Shown: positions 41,549 through 51,669 of the stretch, piece by piece
How the letters are laid out: each line of letters opens with the position of its first letter
Numbering within the stretch: the stretch's first letter is position 1
Source: Wenzhouxiangella sp. AB-CW3
GTDB lineage: Bacteria > Pseudomonadota > Gammaproteobacteria > Xanthomonadales > Wenzhouxiangellaceae
Length of the DNA stretch: 64,000 nucleotides
Direction of reading: 5' to 3'
Assembly: GCF_014725735.1 (NCBI RefSeq)
Contig: NZ_CP061368.1
Location: forward strand, 207,001 to 271,000
Position numbers and translations under genes: made by a program
Notes under the pieces: generated by a model
The model's input: the letters and a program-made list of their open reading frames with translations, nothing else
The model's database searches: none
What the model was told of the DNA's origin: nothing

Positions 41549-44500
41549 ATGAAGCGAATCACACTGGCGGCTTTGACTGCGTTGCTAGCCTGGGGCGTGG
41601 GCGCCCCGACCCTTGCCGGCGTCAATATCGCCCCCAAACCCCTGGCCATGGCCACCGGCAAACCGCCCAATATCCTTCTGATCCCCGATACCTCGGAAAG
41701 CATGCAGGAGGACACGTCTGGAAGGCTGGCATTGGACCGAAGCGACCCCAAGTGCGTTCCGGGGCCGAATATGGATGCAGACCATTGCCCGGCAGGTGCG
41801 CGCTCACCGCTCAGCAAGGCGAGCATTGTCAAGGATGTCGGGCTGCTGCTGATCGACAACTATCGAGACAACGTCAATATGGGCCTGATGTCCTACCAGC
41901 AGCATCCCGCATCTCAGGACCGAGGTGATTTCAATTCCGGTGGCACGGTCCGCTGGCACCTGGTCGAGCGTGCGATTGACGTGCGCTTCAGCACTGACTC
42001 CAATCCATCCTGGTATCAGCCCAACCATAATCAAAGTTGGGATTCCGACATCAAGCGTTTTCGCACGCAGCACCCTTACGACGAAGATATCTATCTGTTC
42101 TTCAATGACGCCATTCCAGGTTATGCGTGGACACCAACCAACCAGCCCCTGGACCTGGATAACAATGTCACTGGCTTTTACTGCCGAACAGATCGCGACG
42201 GTGGGGGCCAGCAGTGGGACTGTCATTATGACCCGAGCTACGAGCATGATGAGGACTCGACCTACATGACGTCGTTTGGTGATTTGCGGGATTCGGGGGC
42301 GGTAGAGGATGATATACCCGGTATCGGTAGTGGGCTCTGGTTTGCTGACCGCAATCAGCGCTGGAATGTGTTTCTGGTAGACAGTCAGCGTCAGCGTGGC
42401 ATCGACAGCTGGGGTCGTCGTGCCGTGTTTCTGCAAACCAATCAGAAGGAATGGAGAACGACCACCGCACCCGGCAAGGGTTATCTTCACGTGCCGATTC
42501 GCGGCAACACCGGTGATCCGGCGGTTGACGATGCTCACTGGGCGGCCCTGACAGCCAAACTGCAGCCCCAGCGCCACGACTGGAACCCGGACGCGATGAC
42601 CGATCCGGCCTGGCCGCTGATCGCGGCCGGCCTGACCCCGCTGGAAGGCACCATGCAGACCGCGCGCGACTACTTTGAGGAGGCGGGAAGCGGCACCTCG
42701 AACACCTTCGGGCCGGACCAGGGCTGGAACGATGACCTGCCCGACTTGCCGGAATCTTGCGATGTCAATGCCGCGGTCTGGATTACCGACGGTTTGCCAT
42801 CGGTTGCGGCCGACGGTACCGGCCTGGGTGACGATCCGCCGGGAGCGCTGGACGATGCTGCCGATGCCATCGAAGACTTCCATAATGTCACCGGCGCCGA
42901 TGTCCATATTGTCGGTTTTGCCCTGCCGGCCGGCGTGGAAGACATCCCCAAAATGCCTGATGACCCGCTGGACAGGCTGGCTGCAGCCGGTGGCACGGAA
43001 AAGGCCCTGATGGCCGAGGATGAGCAGGGTCTGATCGAAGCGATGAACGAGATCTTCCAGCAGATCATCGCCGATGCTCGTTCCGAGTTCAGCAGCCTGA
43101 ACTCCGGGGCCGTGATGCGTCTGGACAGCATTGGATTCCGTACTCTGGCCGACCCGGAAGACTGGACCGGTGACGTGGTTGGCGAGCGCAATCCGGACGG
43201 TTCGGCGACGGAGATCTGGCGGGCCAGCGAGGAGATGCCGGCTTGGGAGGATCGTGGCCTCATAACCAGTAATGGTGATTTCGAACCCGGAAATGCCGAC
43301 CTGCTCGCCGAAATGATCGAGATTCTCGGCGGTGACGACAGTGATCAGGATGATGTCGATCAGGCGATCGACATCATCAATTACGTGCGCGGCGATGCTT
43401 CAAATGAGCAGCGCAACAATGGCAACTTCCAGGATCGATCCAGCCTGATCGGCGCCGTGGTCGGCAGCGAACCGGCCCTGCAGCGCCCCATCAACCACGG
43501 CTGGGACCGTGTTGAAGAACTCAGGGAAAGCTACCAGTCGCACGTGAGCAGCAAGAGCGGCCGGCGCAACGTGGTCTACGTCGGCAGCAACGCCGGCGTC
43601 GTGCATGCCATCGATGCCGAATCCGGCAATGAAATCTGGGGCTATGTGCCGCGCGCCGTCTGGCCGCGCCTGCCCGAGTTGGCCGATCCGGGCACCGATT
43701 TCGTCTACACCGTCGATGGCAGCATGAGGGTTGTCGACGCTTACTGGGATGGTGGCTGGAAGACGGTTCTGCTGGGCGGTCTCGGTGCCGGTGGCAAGGG
43801 CCTGTTTGCCATTGACGTGACCAATCCGAACAACCCCACTGTCCTGTGGGAAGTGACGCCGGAGGATCTCGGTGGTGACGGAGACGATCTGGGCTTTACC
43901 TTCGCCGCCCCGGGGATTGCCCGTATCGATGATGGCAGTGACACCGGGGAGTTCGTGGTTGTAGCCGGCAATGGCTATGGCTCGGAGAACAATGACTCGC
44001 GCCTTCTCGTTTTCGATGAAAGTGGCAACCTGACGGAGAATATTGCCGCAGGAACCGGCAGCAGTGGCAATCCCAATGGTCTGTCCACGGCCCGCATTGC
44101 AATGGATCGGCCGGATGAACATTACAGCCGCTGGGTTTACGCCGGCGACCTCCACGGCTCATTGTGGCGCTTTGATCTGAACAGTCCTTCGAGCAGTGCC
44201 GACGAGATCCATTCAACCAGCGGGCCGATCACGGCCGCGCCGCAGACCAGCTACCCGCCGTTTGGCAACGGCTTCGTGGTGAGCTTCGGCACCGGCAAGT
44301 TCTTCGAGACCGGTGACAACTCGACCACTGACAACCAGCGTTTCTATGTGATCTATGACCTCGATCCGGAAAACGGCACCCCGGGCGGCGATCTGACAAG
44401 CCGCAGTTTCGGTGGTAGTAACACGGGCGAGCGCGAGGACATCGATCTCGAGGATTACGACGGCTGGTTTGTTGAGTTTTCCGGTGGCGAACGCGTGCTG

Positions 44501-44878
44501 ACACAGCCGCGCGTGGTCCAGGACATGGTGCTGTTCAGCACCTATCAGCCTATCGAAGACCCCTGCGCCGTCGGCGGTATCAATGCCGGCTACCTGCTGC
44601 GCGTGGGTAGCGCCGAGGGTGCTTTTGGTGATGACTACACCGGCCGCATCGGCGACATCGAAGGCGCGCCGGCCGGCGTCGGCTTTACCGTGCGCGAACG
44701 GCCCCTGCTCGACAGCGATGGCGACCCGGTTACTGATCCGGATACCGGCGAGGTCATTGCCGATGGGGTGGACGTGGCCATTCGCATCGGTGATCACGAA
44801 GAGGTTCTCGAAGGCACGGCCGGATGGGCCGAGGATCTTGCCGAAGGTCGTCGCCAGAACTGGATGCAGGTACGCTAG
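41549..44878 (+). CDS. pilY1: Pilus tip adhesin/assembly factor PilY1
   Basis: An 1109-residue PilY1 with a signal peptide cut near TLAG (residue 24). The N-terminal von Willebrand-like region starts with NILLIPDTSESM, whose DxSxS matches a metal-ion adhesion site, and ends near residue 540. The C-terminal beta-propeller opens with RNVVYVGSNAGVVHAIDAESGNEIWGYVPRAVW, the conserved PilY1 signature. Acidic loops such as ILGGDDSDQDDVDQ and DSDGDPVTDPDTG could bind calcium. PilY1 caps the pilus, primes assembly, and serves in adhesion and surface sensing. GGGAG lies nine bases before ATG 41549. The operon ends here; no pilE-like gene follows. Confidence 0.92.
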   Translation: MKRITLAALTALLAWGVGAPTLAGVNIAPKPLAMATGKPPNILLIPDTSESMQEDTSGRLALDRSDPKCVPGPNMDADHCPAGARSPLSKASIVKDVGLLLIDNYRDNVNMGLMSYQQHPASQDRGDFNSGGTVRWHLVERAIDVRFSTDSNPSWYQPNHNQSWDSDIKRFRTQHPYDEDIYLFFNDAIPGYAWTPTNQPLDLDNNVTGFYCRTDRDGGGQQWDCHYDPSYEHDEDSTYMTSFGDLRDSGAVEDDIPGIGSGLWFADRNQRWNVFLVDSQRQRGIDSWGRRAVFLQTNQKEWRTTTAPGKGYLHVPIRGNTGDPAVDDAHWAALTAKLQPQRHDWNPDAMTDPAWPLIAAGLTPLEGTMQTARDYFEEAGSGTSNTFGPDQGWNDDLPDLPESCDVNAAVWITDGLPSVAADGTGLGDDPPGALDDAADAIEDFHNVTGADVHIVGFALPAGVEDIPKMPDDPLDRLAAAGGTEKALMAEDEQGLIEAMNEIFQQIIADARSEFSSLNSGAVMRLDSIGFRTLADPEDWTGDVVGERNPDGSATEIWRASEEMPAWEDRGLITSNGDFEPGNADLLAEMIEILGGDDSDQDDVDQAIDIINYVRGDASNEQRNNGNFQDRSSLIGAVVGSEPALQRPINHGWDRVEELRESYQSHVSSKSGRRNVVYVGSNAGVVHAIDAESGNEIWGYVPRAVWPRLPELADPGTDFVYTVDGSMRVVDAYWDGGWKTVLLGGLGAGGKGLFAIDVTNPNNPTVLWEVTPEDLGGDGDDLGFTFAAPGIARIDDGSDTGEFVVVAGNGYGSENNDSRLLVFDESGNLTENIAAGTGSSGNPNGLSTARIAMDRPDEHYSRWVYAGDLHGSLWRFDLNSPSSSADEIHSTSGPITAAPQTSYPPFGNGFVVSFGTGKFFETGDNSTTDNQRFYVIYDLDPENGTPGGDLTSRSFGGSNTGEREDIDLEDYDGWFVEFSGGERVLTQPRVVQDMVLFSTYQPIEDPCAVGGINAGYLLRVGSAEGAFGDDYTGRIGDIEGAPAGVGFTVRERPLLDSDGDPVTDPDTGEVIADGVDVAIRIGDHEEVLEGTAGWAEDLAEGRRQNWMQVR

Positions 44879-44888
44879 CCCGTATATC

Positions 44889-44919
44889 CCGGGCCGGACC
44901 CCAATCGGGTCCGGCCCGG
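44889..44919. terminator. Bidirectional terminator after pilY1
   Basis: CCGGGCCGGACCC-caatc-GGGTCCGGCCCGG is a perfect 13-bp stem with a 5-nt loop. It lies between the convergent pilY1 and PfkB kinase genes, ten bases past the pilY1 stop. There is no long T-run on either side. Confidence 0.7.
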
Positions 44920-44926
44920 ACAGACC

Positions 44927-45871
44927 TCAACCCGGCGGCATGTCGCTGCCGAATTCCGCGCGGAACCGTTCGAGGAGCTGTTCGGCCTGGAAATCGTGGT
45001 GTTGTGGCCCGTTGTGGGAGATCTTCAGCGCCCCCAGCAGGGATCCCAGCCGACAGGCGTCGACCGGATCCCAGTCGCGTTCCAGCCCGTAGAGCAGGCC
45101 GGCCCGGTAGGCGTCGCCGCAGCCGGTGGGGTCGACCACCCGTTCCGGTTTGACCGCCGGAATGGTTGCTTCGCTGCCATTGTGCCAGAGTTGTGAGCCT
45201 TCGCCGCCATGCGTGACGATCAGGCCGCCGGGCAGTCGCCGGGTCACGTCTTCGCGGCTCCAGCCGGTCTTTTCCTTGAGCAGTTCCCACTCGTAGGAAT
45301 TGACGGTCAGCCAGTCGGCATGGTCGACCATGCGTCTGAGTTCGTCGGCATCGAACATCGGCAGGCCCTGGCCGGGATCGAAGACATGCGGAATGCCGGC
45401 GGCGTGAAACTGCTCGGAATGATCCAGCATGGCCTGCTTGCCGTCCGGCGAGACGATGCCGAAGCGCACGCCGGCATTGGTGGGTACGGCCTGGCAGTGG
45501 TTCTCGCTCATGGCGCCGGGGTGGAAGGCCGTGATCTGGTTGTCGTCGATGTCGGTGGTGATGTAGGCCTGGGCGGTCCAGTGGTTGCCCAGTACGCGCA
45601 CGTAGTCCTGGCAGATGCCCAGTCGGTCGAGGTGGCGCGCGTAGTCGTCGAAATCCGGGCCCACCGTGGCCATGGGCAGCGGTTCGCCGCCGAGCTTCTT
45701 CAGGCTGTAGGCGATGTTGCCCGCGCAGCCGCCGAAGTTGCGGTGCAGCTCCGGCACCAGGAAGGCCACGTTGAGCATGTGGGTCTTGTCGGGCAGGATA
45801 TGATCGCGAAAACGCTCGGGAAAGACCATGATGTTGTCGTAGGCCATGGAGCCGCAGATCAGTACGGACAT
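44927..45871 (-). CDS. PfkB-family sugar/nucleoside kinase
   Basis: A 314-residue ribokinase-fold enzyme. The N-terminal strand MSVLICGSMAYDNIMVF and the glycine pair NFGGCAGNIAYSLKKLGG form the substrate side. The C-terminal PfkB signature VVDPTGCGDAYRAGLLYGL carries the anion hole and the catalytic Asp. It phosphorylates a sugar or nucleoside with ATP; the sequence resembles bacterial adenosine-kinase-like members, but I cannot fix the substrate. It is a single gene, divergent from mreB. The start ATG overlaps no other gene. Confidence 0.85.
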   Translation of the reverse strand: MSVLICGSMAYDNIMVFPERFRDHILPDKTHMLNVAFLVPELHRNFGGCAGNIAYSLKKLGGEPLPMATVGPDFDDYARHLDRLGICQDYVRVLGNHWTAQAYITTDIDDNQITAFHPGAMSENHCQAVPTNAGVRFGIVSPDGKQAMLDHSEQFHAAGIPHVFDPGQGLPMFDADELRRMVDHADWLTVNSYEWELLKEKTGWSREDVTRRLPGGLIVTHGGEGSQLWHNGSEATIPAVKPERVVDPTGCGDAYRAGLLYGLERDWDPVDACRLGSLLGALKISHNGPQHHDFQAEQLLERFRAEFGSDMPPG

Positions 45872-45891
45872 GAAGCACTCCTGACGAATAA

Positions 45892-47085
<1,194 letters not shown>

Positions 47086-47091
47086 TCTGCC

Positions 47092-48093
47092 GTGCCAGTG
47101 CAGGGGCCGGGGCGGCAAGTGAACCAGCCGCTCGGCACCTGGGGCACGGTTGCCGCCAGTGACCTGGCCGCCCGAACGGCCAGGCTGATGATCTACTGCC
47201 TGTTGGCCATCATCCTGATGGTGCTGGATTATCGCGGCGGCTATGTTGCCGATATCAGAAATCGCGCCACCGCCGTGGTCGAACCTGTGTTGCTTGCCAT
47301 CGAGGCGCCGTTTGCCTTCGGTCGCCGCCTGGGCGAGGAGCTGCGCACGCGCCACGAACTGCAGGACCGTGTGGCGCTGCTGGAACAGCAGGTGCGCGAT
47401 CAGAGCGCCGAGCTGATCATGCTCGAAGAACTCGATCGCGAGAATGCCGAGTTGCGGCAATTGCTGGATGCCACCGGGCGGGTTCAGCTGGCCTATCGCG
47501 CGGCGGAGTTGATGAATGTCGACCTCAATCCCTACTCGCACCGCGTCATGATCAATCGCGGACGCCGCGATGGACTGGAGCGCGGGCAGCCGGTCATCGA
47601 TGGTGAGGGGGTGCTCGGCCAGGTCGACCGCCTGGCCCGCAACTCCGCCCAGGTGATCCTGATTTCCGATCCGGACCATGCCCTGCCGGTCAGGGTGCGC
47701 CGCACCGACTTGCGTACGGTGGCCTATGGCACCGGGCAGATCAACTCGCTGCGCCTGACCGACCTGCCCATGAATGTCGATCTCGTGCCCGGCGACGTGC
47801 TGATCACCTCAGGGCTGGGCGGGGTCTTTCCGCCGGGCTTGCCGGTGGCCGAAATTCGCGATGTCACGCGCCGTTCCGGCGAGCCGTTCGCCCGTGCCGA
47901 TGCCCGGCCGCTGGGCCGGCTGGACCGCGCCCGGCATGTGCTGGTGGTGGCCATGGCCGAGCCCGACGCGGAGCCTGCTGAATCAGTGGATGACGCCGGC
48001 ACAACGACAGACGAGGCCGACGCCGAAATCGACACCGAAGCCGATATCGAAGCCGACAGCCCAGACGATGTGGGCGGGGAGGATCAGCCATGA
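47092..48093 (+). CDS. mreC: Rod-shape protein MreC
   Basis: A 333-residue MreC. One transmembrane helix (LMIYCLLAIILMVLDYRGGY) is followed by a coiled coil at about 80-125 (LRTRHELQDRVALLEQQVRD) and the paired beta-barrel domain. That domain has HRVMINRGRRDGLERGQPVIDGEGVLGQV and VPGDVLITSGLGGVFPPGLPVAEI. The C-terminus is an unusual Asp/Glu/Ala-rich tail of about 45 residues. It organises PBP2 and RodA in the periplasm. GTG 47092 lies six bases after mreB; GTG 47119 is an alternative start. The stop overlaps mreD by 4 bp. Confidence 0.94.
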   Translation: MPVQGPGRQVNQPLGTWGTVAASDLAARTARLMIYCLLAIILMVLDYRGGYVADIRNRATAVVEPVLLAIEAPFAFGRRLGEELRTRHELQDRVALLEQQVRDQSAELIMLEELDRENAELRQLLDATGRVQLAYRAAELMNVDLNPYSHRVMINRGRRDGLERGQPVIDGEGVLGQVDRLARNSAQVILISDPDHALPVRVRRTDLRTVAYGTGQINSLRLTDLPMNVDLVPGDVLITSGLGGVFPPGLPVAEIRDVTRRSGEPFARADARPLGRLDRARHVLVVAMAEPDAEPAESVDDAGTTTDEADAEIDTEADIEADSPDDVGGEDQP

Positions 48094-48581
48094 GCCGTCC
48101 CAATTCCACTTCGTATGTCCTCTGGCTGTCGCTGCTGGCAGCCCTGGTACTGACCCTGATGCCGCTGCCCGAAGCGGTGGCCCCGGCCCGACCCTACTGG
48201 GTCGCGCTGGTGCTGATCTACTGGAACCTGGAAGCCGGTCGGCTGCGTCAGTTAGGCCAGGCTTTCATCCTCGGGCTGCTGCTCGATCTGCTGACCGGCA
48301 GTCTGCTGGGTCAGCATGCGCTCAGCCTGCTCGTGATCAGCTATCTGACCGAGCGTTTCCGCAATCGCCTGCGCTTTTTCCCGCCGTGGCAACAGGCGGC
48401 CGCGGTGATGGCCCTGCTGTTCAATGACCGCATCGTGCAGTTGTGGATCGTCGGCCTGACCGACGATGCCTGGCCGTCCGTGGCCTGGTGGCTGGCGCCG
48501 CTGGTCGGGCTTGTGGTCTGGCCATGGCTGTTCCTGCTGCTCGACCGGCTGCGTCAGTTCGAACGCCGACAGCGCATATGA
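48090..48581 (+). CDS. mreD: Rod-shape protein MreD
   Basis: A 163-residue polytopic inner-membrane protein with about five helices and the MreD signature features RPYWVALVLIYWNLEAGRLRQLGQAFILGLLLDLLTGSLLGQHAL. It is a core member of the elongasome, whose exact action is not resolved. It overlaps mreC upstream and the PBP2 gene downstream by ATGA motifs. Length and topology are normal. Confidence 0.92.
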   Translation: MSRPNSTSYVLWLSLLAALVLTLMPLPEAVAPARPYWVALVLIYWNLEAGRLRQLGQAFILGLLLDLLTGSLLGQHALSLLVISYLTERFRNRLRFFPPWQQAAAVMALLFNDRIVQLWIVGLTDDAWPSVAWWLAPLVGLVVWPWLFLLLDRLRQFERRQRI

Positions 48582-50425
48582 TCGACCGGCAACACAGCGG
48601 CACGCTTGGCAACGAGCGCGAGGAACTGGCGCTGATCCAGCGTCGCTTCCGCTTCGTGGTGACCGTGATGCTGGCGATCTTCCTGGTGCTGGGCTGGCGC
48701 TTCGGCACCCTGCAACTGGGCGAGCATGAACGCTACGCGGCGCGCGCCGACGAAAACCGTATCCGGCTCAATGCCGTCGCGCCCAATCGCGGCCTGATTC
48801 TCGATCGCAATGGCCGCGTGCTGGCCGAGAACCGTCCGGCCTATCGGCTGGCCATCGTGCCCGAGCGGACCGAGGGCCTGGAAGAGACGGTCGAGCGACT
48901 GTCGGAGCTGGTCACCATCAGCGCCGAGGAGCAGCGCCGCTTCCAGCGCCAGCGCATGCGCCAGCGCCGCTTCGAATCGGTCACCCTCAAGAGCAACCTC
49001 AGCGACGAAGAGGTCGCGCGACTGGCGGTGCATCGTCACCAGATCCCCGGTGTCGAGATCGAACCCTACCTGACCCGCCATTACCCCCATGGCGAGCTGT
49101 TGTCGCACGTGGTGGGCTATGTCGGGCGCATCGACGAGCGCGACCTGCGCCGGCTGGGGCGCGAGCAGTACCGTGCCACCAGCCATGTGGGCAAGACCGG
49201 CATCGAGCGCCACTACGAACACCTGCTGCACGGCCAGCCGGGGCTGGAGCGGGTCGAGACCAATGCCCAGGGGCGCGTGCTGCGCGTGATCGAGCGCCAG
49301 GACCCGGTCCCGGGCGAGGACCTGCAGCTCACGCTGGACCTGCAGTTGCAGGACGCCGCGCACGAGGCCCTGGGCGACTATGCCGGGGCGGTGGTGGTGC
49401 TGGATGTTCACAACGGCGAGGTGCTGGCCCTGGTCAGCAAGCCCGGTTTCGACCCCAACCTGTTCGTGCATGGCATCAGCCAGTTCGACTACTCCAGCCT
49501 GTTGCACCATCACCAGCGCCCGCTGTTCAACCGCTTTCTGGCCGGCGGCTACGAGCCGGGATCCACCATCAAGCCGTTCATCGCCCTGGCCGGGTTGGAA
49601 ACCGGCGCCATCACCCCTCAAACCCGGGTGTTCTCTCGCGGGTGGTTCCAGTTGCCCGGCCACAGCCGGCGTTACCGCGACTGGCGGCGCGGCGGTCATG
49701 GCTGGGTCGACCTGGAGCTGGCCCTGGCCGAGTCGGTGAACGTTTATTTCTACCAGTTGGCCGTCGACCTGGGCATCGACCGCATATCGCGCGAACTGGC
49801 ACTGTTCGGCCTGGGACGTGCCACCGGCCTGGATCTGCCGGGAGAACTCACCGGTGTCCTGCCCACGCGTAGCTGGAAGCGCGCCACCTTCGGTGAGCCC
49901 TGGTATCCCGGCGAGACGGTGATTACCGGTATCGGTCAGGGCTTTACCGTGGTCACCCCCATGCAACTGGCCCACGCCACGGCGGCGCTGGCCGGGCGCG
50001 GCCAGACCGCGCCCCCCTGGCTGGTCGTGCCGACCGAACCGACGCGCATGGTCGAGCATGCCGATGCCGACTGGGCGGCCGTTTTTTCCGGCCTGGAGGC
50101 CGTGGTGCACGGGCCGTCCGGCACGGCCCGGGCTATCGCCGCCGACGTGCCAGTGCGGCTGGCCGGTAAAACCGGCACTTCCCAGGTCTTCGGCCGACCC
50201 GGTGAAGCCGAGGGCGTGGATGAGCGCGAGCAGGATGAGCTGCCCGAGCACCTGCGCAATCACGCGCTGTTTACTGCTTTTGCCCCGTTCGATGACCCGC
50301 AGATCGCGGTCGTGGTGGTGGCCGAACACGGCGGTGGCGGAGCCCGCGTGGCGGCCCCGGCGGCCGGAAAGGTCATCAAGGCCGCCGCCGAGCTGGGGCT
50401 CATGGACAAGGGAGAGGCACCGTGA
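48578..50425 (+). CDS. mrdA: Penicillin-binding protein 2 (elongation transpeptidase)
   Basis: A 615-residue class B PBP. It has a short cytoplasmic N-terminus and one membrane helix (FVVTVMLAIFLVLGW). The pedestal/dimerisation domain includes NRGLILDRNGRVLAENRPAY and SHVVGYVGRIDERDL. The transpeptidase domain has nucleophile Ser329 in STIK, SVN in the next motif and KTGTS near residue 535. It crosslinks peptidoglycan for side-wall growth together with RodA, encoded next. The conserved start is ATG 48578, which overlaps the mreD stop; the longer frame upstream runs through mreD. All catalytic motifs are intact. Confidence 0.96.
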   Translation: MIDRQHSGTLGNEREELALIQRRFRFVVTVMLAIFLVLGWRFGTLQLGEHERYAARADENRIRLNAVAPNRGLILDRNGRVLAENRPAYRLAIVPERTEGLEETVERLSELVTISAEEQRRFQRQRMRQRRFESVTLKSNLSDEEVARLAVHRHQIPGVEIEPYLTRHYPHGELLSHVVGYVGRIDERDLRRLGREQYRATSHVGKTGIERHYEHLLHGQPGLERVETNAQGRVLRVIERQDPVPGEDLQLTLDLQLQDAAHEALGDYAGAVVVLDVHNGEVLALVSKPGFDPNLFVHGISQFDYSSLLHHHQRPLFNRFLAGGYEPGSTIKPFIALAGLETGAITPQTRVFSRGWFQLPGHSRRYRDWRRGGHGWVDLELALAESVNVYFYQLAVDLGIDRISRELALFGLGRATGLDLPGELTGVLPTRSWKRATFGEPWYPGETVITGIGQGFTVVTPMQLAHATAALAGRGQTAPPWLVVPTEPTRMVEHADADWAAVFSGLEAVVHGPSGTARAIAADVPVRLAGKTGTSQVFGRPGEAEGVDEREQDELPEHLRNHALFTAFAPFDDPQIAVVVVAEHGGGGARVAAPAAGKVIKAAAELGLMDKGEAP

Positions 50426-51525
50426 GCCCGTTGCTGGCCGATCGAACGGGATCCCTGATGCCACAGTGGCGTCTGGACCCATGGCTGATGGGTATGCTCC
50501 TGGTCCTGATGGGGTTCGGCATGCTGGTGTTGTACTCGGCCGGCGAACAGCAGATCGGCCTGGTCTGGCGTCAGGCGGTGCGCCTGGGCATGGGCCTGGT
50601 CATCCTGGTGGTGCTGGCGCACGTGCCGCCGCGGCTGCTGCGACTGTGGGCGCCGTGGCTGTTTCTCGCCACCCTGCTCACGCTGGTGGCCGTGCTGCTG
50701 TTCGGCGTTGGCCGGGGAGCACAGCGCTGGCTGGACCTGGGCGTGATCCGTTTCCAGCCCTCCGAGGCGATGAAGCTGGCACTGCCCTTGATGCTGGCGC
50801 TGCTGTTCTACCGTCGCAGCCTGCCGCCGAACTGGTCCACCCTGTTCATGGCCGCGGCACTGATTGCCCTGCCGGTGGCCCTTATCGTGATGCAGCCCGA
50901 CCTGGGCACGTCCGTGCTCATCGGCGCCAGCGGCGTGTGCATGCTGTTCCTGGCCGGCCTGCGCTGGCGCCTGATTCTGCTCATGCTGCTGGGCCTGGCC
51001 GCCATCGCCCCGGTGCTCTGGCTGCAGTTGCACCAGTACCAGCGCCATCGCATCCTGACTTTTCTCAGCCCGGAATCCGACCCCCTGGGGCAGGGCTGGA
51101 ACATCATTCAGTCGAAGATCGCGGTCGGCTCGGGCGGTCTGACCGGCAAGGGCTGGCTGGCCGGCAGCCAGTCCCACCTGGAATTCCTGCCCGAGCCCCA
51201 CACCGATTTCATCTTCTCCGTGCTGGCCGAAGAGTTCGGTTTTGTCGGCGTACTGGTCATGCTGGCGCTGTATGCCGGCATTGTCGGGCGCGGCATGTAT
51301 CTGGCCAGCCAGTGCCGTGACAGTTTCGGCCGCCTGCTGGCCGGCAGCCTGGTGTTCATGTTCTTCCTGTATGTGGCCGTGAACGTCGGGATGATTTCGG
51401 GCCTGTTGCCGGTGGTTGGTGTGCCGCTGCCGCTGGTCAGCTACGGGGGGACATCGGCGGTGACGTTGCTGGCGGCGTTCGGGATTGTGATGGGGCTTTA
51501 TAGTCGGCGGCGGTTTATGGGGTGA
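50422..51525 (+). CDS. rodA: RodA peptidoglycan glycosyltransferase
   Basis: A 367-residue SEDS-family polymerase with about ten transmembrane helices. Family hallmarks are GVGRGAQRWLDLGVIRFQPSEAMKLALPLML near residue 94, LGTSVLIGASG, the catalytic-loop region LPEPHTDFIFSVLAEEFGFVG and VPLPLVSYGGTSAVTLLAAFGI at the C-terminus. It polymerises lipid II into glycan strands, paired with PBP2. It starts at GTG 50422, overlapping the PBP2 stop. A tandem-repeat-bearing gap follows before mltB. Confidence 0.96.
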   Translation: MSPLLADRTGSLMPQWRLDPWLMGMLLVLMGFGMLVLYSAGEQQIGLVWRQAVRLGMGLVILVVLAHVPPRLLRLWAPWLFLATLLTLVAVLLFGVGRGAQRWLDLGVIRFQPSEAMKLALPLMLALLFYRRSLPPNWSTLFMAAALIALPVALIVMQPDLGTSVLIGASGVCMLFLAGLRWRLILLMLLGLAAIAPVLWLQLHQYQRHRILTFLSPESDPLGQGWNIIQSKIAVGSGGLTGKGWLAGSQSHLEFLPEPHTDFIFSVLAEEFGFVGVLVMLALYAGIVGRGMYLASQCRDSFGRLLAGSLVFMFFLYVAVNVGMISGLLPVVGVPLPLVSYGGTSAVTLLAAFGIVMGLYSRRRFMG

Positions 51526-51535
51526 GGGGGCTTTG

Positions 51536-51570
51536 AGTGTTAAGTGTTAAGTGTGAAGTGTGAAGTGTTT
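51536..51570. repeat. Heptamer tandem repeat after rodA
   Basis: Five consecutive 7-bp units, AGTGTTA, AGTGTTA, AGTGTGA, AGTGTGA, AGTGTTT, follow the rodA stop by 10 bp. They are in turn followed by a G-rich stretch up to about 51630. No gene is seen in 51526-51648. Such short tandem arrays vary in copy number; no function is apparent. Confidence 0.8.
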
Positions 51571-51669
51571 GGGGGTGGTTTAAGGGGTAGAATTCGGGGT
51601 TGGGGGTGGGTGGAAACCTTTGCTTGTTGGGGGTTTCTATATTGACTGATGTCTGGCTATCGAGATGAG

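Noticed and set aside
51536-51570. CRISPR-like array
   Set aside because: Units are 7 bp, contiguous and without spacers; no cas genes are present.
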